64,000 nt of DNA from Oxyruncus cristatus (taxonomy: Eukaryota; Chordata; Aves; Passeriformes; Cotingidae): contig VXAY01002217.1 in NCBI GenBank assembly GCA_013399855.1, positions 270,015 to 334,014 of the forward strand, written 5' to 3'. The translations under genes and the position numbers were made by a program. How positions within the stretch are numbered: the first letter of the stretch is position 1; every line of letters begins with the position of its first letter. The notes under the pieces are model-generated. The model did not search any database. It saw only the letters and a program-made list of their open reading frames with translations, and was not told the DNA's origin. Of this stretch, positions 59,101 to 64,000 are shown piece after piece.

Positions 59101-61830
59101 AGGTTTAAACCCTTGTGGTCCAGGAGAGCTCAAAGGGTTTCACTTTGGACCACTGTTTATAGGGCCAACAGAGAACAGGTTTTAGTCATAGGAATCTTCC
59201 ATCCTGGCCCCAATTCAGGTCACTATCCTTCTTTGAAAGTTTGATAACAAAAATATTATTCCATTTCTGTTGTTATTCAGGCAAGAAAAATATGTTTCCA
59301 AGTTTCCAAGGCTGTTTGTTAGACAGCCCCAGTTCCTGGGAACACACAGTGATTCTGAAAAGCTCTAAAGGAGCTTATCCCAGGTGCTGTTTGTCAAGGC
59401 CAAGGCCTAATGAACATTTCTCAGGTCATAGTGTGTCGTAGTGTGGTGTCTCCAGACTCTCCTTAATGTTCTCAGAAGCCTGAGGGGATGCTGGTAGAAG
59501 AGAGTTAGCTTTCTGGGGTCCCAGTCTGCCTGGGATTTCACAGAAACACAGAATCATAGAGTGGTTTGGGTTGGAAGGGACTTTAAAGCTCAGCTCCTTC
59601 AACCCCCTGCCATGGGCAGGGACACCTTCCACTAGCCCAGGTTGCTCCAAGCCCCGTCCAACCTGGCCCTGAACACTTCAAGGGATAAGGCAGCCACAGA
59701 TTCTCTGGACAGCCCGTGCCAGGGCCTCCCCACCCTCACAGGGAAGAATTTCTTCCCAATATCCAATGTAATCTACTCTCTGTTTAAATCTGCTATGATG
59801 CAGTGGGTTACCTTGGCTCTGTGCTCCAGCCCCCTCTTGCAGCACCAGTTGCTGCCTGTGTGGCTTCCCAAGCCCTTGCAGGGCTGCAGGGAACTGTTGG
59901 TGACCTTGGGGTCTAACGAAGTTGCTGGACTGAGTCATGGGGTGAGGACAGTGGGCAGGGCCATCCTTGGGATGGGCAGTGTTGGGAGGCTTGAGGTTGC
60001 TGAGAGCAGAGGGGTTCATTTTCTCCACCACACGCTGGCTGGCACTGGGTTGGCTGTTCCCTCCTGGGGTTGGGATGCTCCCAGCTGGGAGATTGGAAAC
60101 ATTTCACCCTGCAACCGTCTCTCTCCTCAGAGGTGGACTAACAGCATCAACCAGGCCAGCAAGACGTCCCTGCTCGCCTGGGAGAAGGAGACTGGCATCG
60201 AGCTGGTGCAGATCAACGGGCAGCGGCGCTACGGGGGGCCCCCCCCAGGTATGTGAGGGGGGCAGCTCGGCGCCCTGGTGCCCTGTGGGCACGGCAGCTC
60301 TCCCCATGGGTTCCACTGGCTGTGTGCCTGCAGGCTGGGTGGGCAACCCACCGCCCGCCGGCACCGAGGTGTACATCGGGAAGCTGCCGCAGGACTTGTA
60401 CGAGGACGTCCTGATCCCGCTCTTCCAGAGCGTGGGGAAGCTCTATGAGTTCCGCCTCATGATGACCTTCAGCGGGCTCAACCGCGGCTTTGCCTACGCC
60501 AAGTACAGCAGCCAGCGCGGCGCCAGGGACGCCATCACCACCTTCAACAACTACCAGGTGCGCCAGGGCTGCGCCATCGTGGTGTGCCGGAGCACACAGA
60601 AGCGGGAGCTGAGCGTGGACGGCCTGGCCACCTCGGTGAGCCAGCAGGAGCTGGAGGCCACGCTGCAGAGGGCCACCCAGGGCGTCCTCAGCGTCACCCT
60701 GCACGCCAGCCCTCACCAGAGACAGGCCAAGCTCGCTGTGCTCAAGTACAGCTCGCACCAGGCTGCTGCCCTGGCCAAGAAAACCCTGATGGAAGGTGAG
60801 TGGTGCCATGGGGATGCTGCTGGGGCTGGGCTTCCAGGTGTCCCTAAGGAAGTGTTGATCCCAGGATGATCTCAGTGCCCCTTAAACCCTCCTGATTGAG
60901 CTGCCCTACCCCTCAGAGCTCCGTCCCATGATTGCACTGGGACACCTTTCCCAGACATCCAACTGGGACCTCAGACCTCCAAAGTCCTGTTTTGTACCTG
61001 TTTGTGTCCCAGCTGAGAAGCATTTGGCTTTGGCATCTTGCACCTTGTGCCCAAAGCCAGGCTTCCCCTAAAATCCTGGGGATCACTGCAGCAGGTGCTG
61101 AGGGTTGGGATGGGGTGACGCTGGAGGGCAGGTGAGCATGTCGTGTCTTTCGCAGGGAACCTGAGGCTCAGGGGATCGGGGATAAAGGTGGAGTGGCTGC
61201 ACCTTGACCTGAAGCAGAAGCTGCAGCTGTGGGAGGAGAGGCCACTGTCCAGACAGGTGCAGGAGGACAAGAGCCTGGTAGTGCCCAAGCCACTGGCCCA
61301 GCCTCCAGCGGTGCAGAACGTGCTGGACCACCTGAACACCCTGTGCAGCAGGCAGCGCCTGGGGACGCCCCTGTTCCTCACCAAGTGCGTCCAGGTGAAC
61401 CCCAGCGGGTGGCTGCTGTTCTGGTACCAGGTGGCGATCCCGGGGTACCCCGTGCCCTTCAGTGGGTTCACGTGGGTCCGGGAAGATGGGCAGGGCCAGA
61501 GCAGGCACGAAGAGGCCAAAGCTTCAGTGGCGCTGCACGTGCTCCGTGTGTTAGGTGAGCCCTTGGTGAGTCCTCATGTGGTGTCCGTGCCAACCCCCCG
61601 CCTTTCCCAAGTTCTGGAGTGTCTCCTGGGAGTGTGGAGTGTGTGTCTTGAGGGGGACGCAGCCTGGCAGGCAGGGCTGAAACACTCTCCACCCCCTGCT
61701 AGACAGGACCCTGCTGTCTCTGAGCTCGGGGTGGGGTTCCTGGTTGGAAGCAGAGGGTGTGAGAGGAGGGTTTGAGGTGAGAGCAGAGCCTGATGCTCCC
61801 CTCTCCACTGCAGGGTCCCGGCTGGCGTAG
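55712..61830 (+). CDS. DND1: DND1 (dead end), germ-cell RNA-binding protein, complete
   Basis: DND1 binds uridine-rich 3' UTR sites and protects or represses germ-cell mRNAs, and is needed for primordial germ cell survival. Five exons join in phase: 55712-55723, 60131-60248, 60334-60795, 61156-61554, 61814-61830 (1008 bp, 335 aa; human 353). Exon 1 encodes only MEAK, parallel to human MQSK, and fixes the start. Residues about 56-134 form RRM1 with RNP2 VYIGKL (56-61) and RNP1 near RGFAYAKY (94-101), preceded by the family signature [12 protein letters not shown]. Residues about 136-205 form the degenerate second RRM. The C-terminal part (about 235-330) is the double-stranded-RNA-binding-like domain, with LFLTKC and FWYQVAIPG. 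It ends GSRLA, shorter than in mammals. Every splice site is GT-AG. The first intron (4.4 kb) holds an antisense ERV remnant and CR1. No inactivating change is seen. Confidence 0.95.
56800..58700 (-). pseudogene. ERV pol remnant (RNase H and integrase) inside DND1 intron 1
   Basis: On the minus strand, in order from 58.7 to 56.8 kb, there are a connection-domain-like piece, an RNase H domain (first catalytic stretch [10 protein letters not shown] near 58060, then a second part around 57.7-57.9 kb), and an integrase core with the phrase [16 protein letters not shown] near 57.2 kb, plus an integrase C-terminal tail to about 56.8 kb. Frames are broken by stops and frameshifts, so no activity is possible. 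It lies antisense to DND1. Gag and env were not recognised. The family is an avian retrovirus-like class; assignment would need a repeat library. Confidence 0.85.
58780..59260 (-). repeat. possible LTR or leader of the intronic ERV
   Basis: Upstream (in minus orientation) of the pol remnant, an A/T-rich segment with 'gcaggtttaatataatctaa' and a later 'ccactgtttatagggccaac' has the look of an avian ERV LTR. No second copy was found on the other side of the pol remnant, so the call is tentative. Confidence 0.3.
59540..59850 (-). mobile_element. CR1 LINE fragment (3' UTR and ORF2 end)
   Basis: Begins 'cacagaatcatagagtggtt' then 'tgggttggaagggactttaa', followed by the reverse complement of the CR1 ORF2 C-terminus ('cccaccctcacagggaagaa'). 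It ends about 280 bp before DND1 exon 2 and is antisense to the gene. Confidence 0.92.
60131..60248 (+). CDS. DND1: DND1 coding exon 2
   Basis: Encodes [17 protein letters not shown], then [18 protein letters not shown] and GPPP, ending phase 1. Signals cctcag| and |gtatgt. Confidence 0.95.
60334..60795 (+). CDS. DND1: DND1 coding exon 3 (both RRMs)
   Basis: Starts [17 protein letters not shown], contains [19 protein letters not shown] and [15 protein letters not shown], and ends KKTLMEG. Signals ctgcag| and |gtgagt. Confidence 0.97.
61156..61554 (+). CDS. DND1: DND1 coding exon 4 (C-terminal domain)
   Basis: Starts [15 protein letters not shown] and contains [30 protein letters not shown] and [17 protein letters not shown]. 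Signals tcgcag| and |gtgagc. Confidence 0.96.
61814..61830 (+). CDS. DND1: DND1 terminal coding exon
   Basis: Seventeen bases after ctgcag| complete a glycine and encode SRLA before TAG. The tail is shorter than mammalian DND1; reading through exon 4 instead would add unrelated residues. Confidence 0.75.
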
Positions 61831-62378
61831 GGAGCTGTTCTGCTGGAACCACAACTGAGCCAGAGTCACCGGCTGCGGTGCTGCCAGTGGTGTCCAAGCC
61901 CTGCCGGGCCCTCAGCCCTATTCCAGCTTTTCTTTGGGTTTGTTTGCATTGGTTTTGGAGCCAGCTCTGGAGGATCAGGGCCACTGTCCTGGTCCACGGC
62001 AGCCGCCCTCTCCCCAGCTGGATTTTGCATTGTTTTTGGGATGTTGCTTTTCCTGCCCAGTTTGTCTTGTTTTAAACTGGTTTTTGTTGAGGTGGAGGAG
62101 CTCAGTGCATGTCCTGGAGGAGCAGCAGCTGCTTGGAGAGGCTGCCAGTGTTGAATGCCAGCATGGTGGAGGTGTGGACAAGGTGAGGACAAGGCCACAC
62201 AGAGGGACCATCCTGGTGCCCACAGATGTTCTGTGGGCTGGAGGAGCTGCTGTCCAAGGAAGGGAGTGCCTGCGGGCTGTTTGTTGTTGCACCATGTCCA
62301 GGAAGCAGCCGTGGTCATTCCCGGCTGTCCATGAATGATTCCTCAGGACTGAGAGGACCAGACTCATGTTCGTTTGGG

Positions 62379-62384
62379 ATTAAA
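62379..62384 (+). terminator. candidate polyadenylation signal of DND1
   Basis: ATTAAA, the commonest variant signal, lies about 550 bp after the DND1 stop codon, giving a moderate 3' UTR from 61831. Confidence 0.5.
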
Positions 62385-62399
62385 GAATTCTAGGAAGTA

Positions 62400-63650
62400 C
62401 CAGCTGTGTCACGTCATCTTTCCCTCCTGCATCCTCGGCTCCCTGCCTGTCCAGCGTACCTTGGTGCTCTCCCCCCACAGCAGCAAGGGCAGAGAAAAGG
62501 ACAGGGTGGGATTTGGAGCCCTCACAGCCTGGTGGGCTGCTCATCAAACCAGAGAGGGTCCCCTCACACCCCCGGTTTGGGACGGGCCCCCCCATACTGG
62601 TGCAGTCCTGGTACATAGACAGTGAGGCCAGAGGGCTCCGGGCATTCCACTCAGCTGAGTGGAATGGGACAAGTGGCTGCTGGGGGTCCTGGCTCCCCTC
62701 CAAATCCCTCCAAGGCCCCGCTCACTGCAGGATGTGTACAGTGATGGTGGGGCCAGATCAGTCCCTGGAGCCTTTCCTGAATTCCCAGCCCAGCTCCACA
62801 GGCAGGTGGATCCCGAACGAGGCACGAAGGTGGTGGGAGAAATCGGGACACGATGGCACCGTGCTGCCTCTCCCCGGCTCAGGAGTGACAGCGGGGGTCT
62901 GCGTCCTAGGGTGGGGTTCCAGAGCTGTCCCATGGTGTCCTCTGTGTGTCTAACCTGGAGGGTTCCATATCTGTCTTGGGGGACTCTCTGTCCTTTCTTG
63001 AGGGTCTGTGTCTGTCCCAGGGGTCCTGGATCTTCCAGGTCACCCCGTTGCCAGTTACAGGGAGCTAACATTTAGTGGCACGTTGAGAGAATCACTCAAG
63101 AGGCCCAACAGATTTCTGGCGCTCTCTGGTGGCCTTAAATAACAAATTGTAACACTTTTTTGAATAATTTGTATACCCTGTCTAATAGGGTATATATGCA
63201 CTGTATCCCCAGTGCATCCAGGGCCATATTCCAACACGGCAGTAAAGCAATGCGTGTTCCTACATTGATGTTAACGAGTTTCGTTCCTGCTTTTCCTGCT
63301 TTTTCAGCTCCCCCAGCTCAAGCAGCACCTCTGGCCTCGTCCAGTCCCATCCCAGCAGATGTAGCCTGCAGTCAGATTCCAGTTCTGGGGGTAGTCCTGG
63401 TCCCTCTGCCCCCTACCCACCCTGCTCATGGCACATTGTGATGCACACCTGGACCCACCAAGTCCCTTTGGCAGCACCCAAGTTCCATCCTCCTTTCTTT
63501 TGGAGATACCCAGGATCCTCCAAGAGCCTCCTGGTGCACCCTGCGGTGCCTGTTTGTACTCCCTGGAGGTCTGTCTGGCCCTCCTGGGGCACGACCCTCA
63601 CCTGCTGAGGCAGAGCCAAACCACGAGCACAAGGCGCTGGGAAGTGAAAG
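62400..63650. other. GC-rich intergenic region, no gene recognised
   Basis: Open frames on both strands are compositional. I recognised no exon or repeat family. A short AT-rich patch at about 63120-63200 contains 'gggtatatatgcac', a TATA-like sequence of unknown meaning. Confidence 0.45.
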
Positions 63651-63654
63651 GCAC

Positions 63655-64000
63655 TAGGTTTATTTGTAACAGAGACAATGTGTGAATTAGTTAACAAGGG
63701 CTAATTGATGTCACAGGACAGCAGGGCAGGAAAGGGATGGACCTGTTTTGCCCAGCCCAGGCACTCCAGGACCCCAAGTCAGCCCCTTGCTTGTGAGAAA
63801 TGTCCTGCCTCACCCGCTCCCCCCCCATCCCAGGAGCCCCAAAGACACCAGCAAATGCCAGAATTACCTCCCCTCTCCCCCTGAGCTGCATCCCCACCAA
63901 GGACCCCCAGCCATCTCCCCCCCATATCTCAGAGCCACCCCATCCAGCAGGGATCTTCAATCATGACACTTCCCCCCCCAGGTCCCCTCCACTAGGGACC
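63655..64000 (-). other. possible 3' UTR of a minus-strand neighbour
   Basis: On the minus strand an AATAAA lies at about 63659-63666 ('aggtttatttgta' on the + strand), and the preceding 340 bp are non-coding and pyrimidine/purine-skewed. In mammals WDR55 is convergent with DND1, so a WDR55 tail is one possibility. No coding sequence is within the window, so this is only an inference. Confidence 0.25.

Noticed and set aside
60213..60809. 198-codon frame antisense to DND1 exon 3
   Set aside because: It is the mirror of a GC-rich, third-position-G/C-biased real exon. The sense frame has RRM motifs; the antisense has none.
59967..60869. Continuous 300-codon frame through DND1 exons 2 and 3
   Set aside because: The frame runs through the introns on both sides of exon 3 and shifts relative to exon 2; splice sites and the family alignment show that only 60334-60795 is coding in it.
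1..64000. CRISPR arrays, operons, prophage, tRNA and rRNA genes
   Set aside because: The window is vertebrate nuclear DNA. I saw no regularly spaced short repeats and no cloverleaf or rRNA-like sequence.

Overview
This window is vertebrate nuclear DNA and most likely comes from a bird, probably a songbird. Chicken-repeat-1 (CR1) LINE 3' ends are scattered through it on both strands, introns are short, and the coding exons match vertebrate genes that sit on human 5q31-q35, which corresponds to chicken chromosome 13. No bacterial or phage features are present. || Layout. (1) 1-12.2 kb: AT-rich intergenic DNA with CR1 tails at 4.2, 7.9 and 10.8 kb, a (TTTTA)n microsatellite at 10.3 kb and a GC-rich stretch at 10.4-11.7 kb. 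(2) 12.8-13.8 kb, + strand: a small gene recognised as the C5orf58 orthologue, here with a polyalanine run. A 470-bp pyrimidine tract follows 36 bp after its stop codon. (3) 16.6-42.2 kb, - strand: a complete LCP2 (SLP-76) gene. I could place 20 coding exons with continuous phase, predicting 509 residues: SAM domain, three ZAP-70-type tyrosine motifs, a proline-rich region with the GADS-binding RSTK, and a C-terminal SH2 domain. Intron 16 holds a C-poor tandem repeat of about 240 bp. (4) 42.3-55.3 kb: a candidate LCP2 promoter with an ETS-type site, a CR1 element with a long ORF2 tail at 43.5 kb, an isolated exon resembling WDR70 at 48.7 kb, a 2.1-kb endogenous retrovirus (ERV) with two LTRs and large internal deletions at 49.4-51.5 kb, and an unidentified terminal-exon-like ORF with a polyadenylation signal at 54.2-54.5 kb. 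(5) 55.4-62.4 kb, + strand: a CpG island and a complete DND1 gene of five coding exons (335 residues), whose 4.4-kb first intron carries an antisense ERV pol remnant and an antisense CR1. (6) 62.4-64 kb: GC-rich intergenic DNA ending in a possible 3' UTR of a minus-strand neighbour. || How the genes relate. LCP2 is a T-cell, platelet and myeloid signalling adaptor. DND1 is a germ-cell RNA-binding protein. C5orf58 has no known function. They are not a functional unit. C5orf58 and LCP2 have the same order and convergent orientation as in mammals, but LCP2 next to DND1 is not the mammalian arrangement, so the junction at 42-55 kb is the most interesting structural part. I did not find a new biological system; the unexplained items are the two orphan exons, the intron repeat and the synteny junction.
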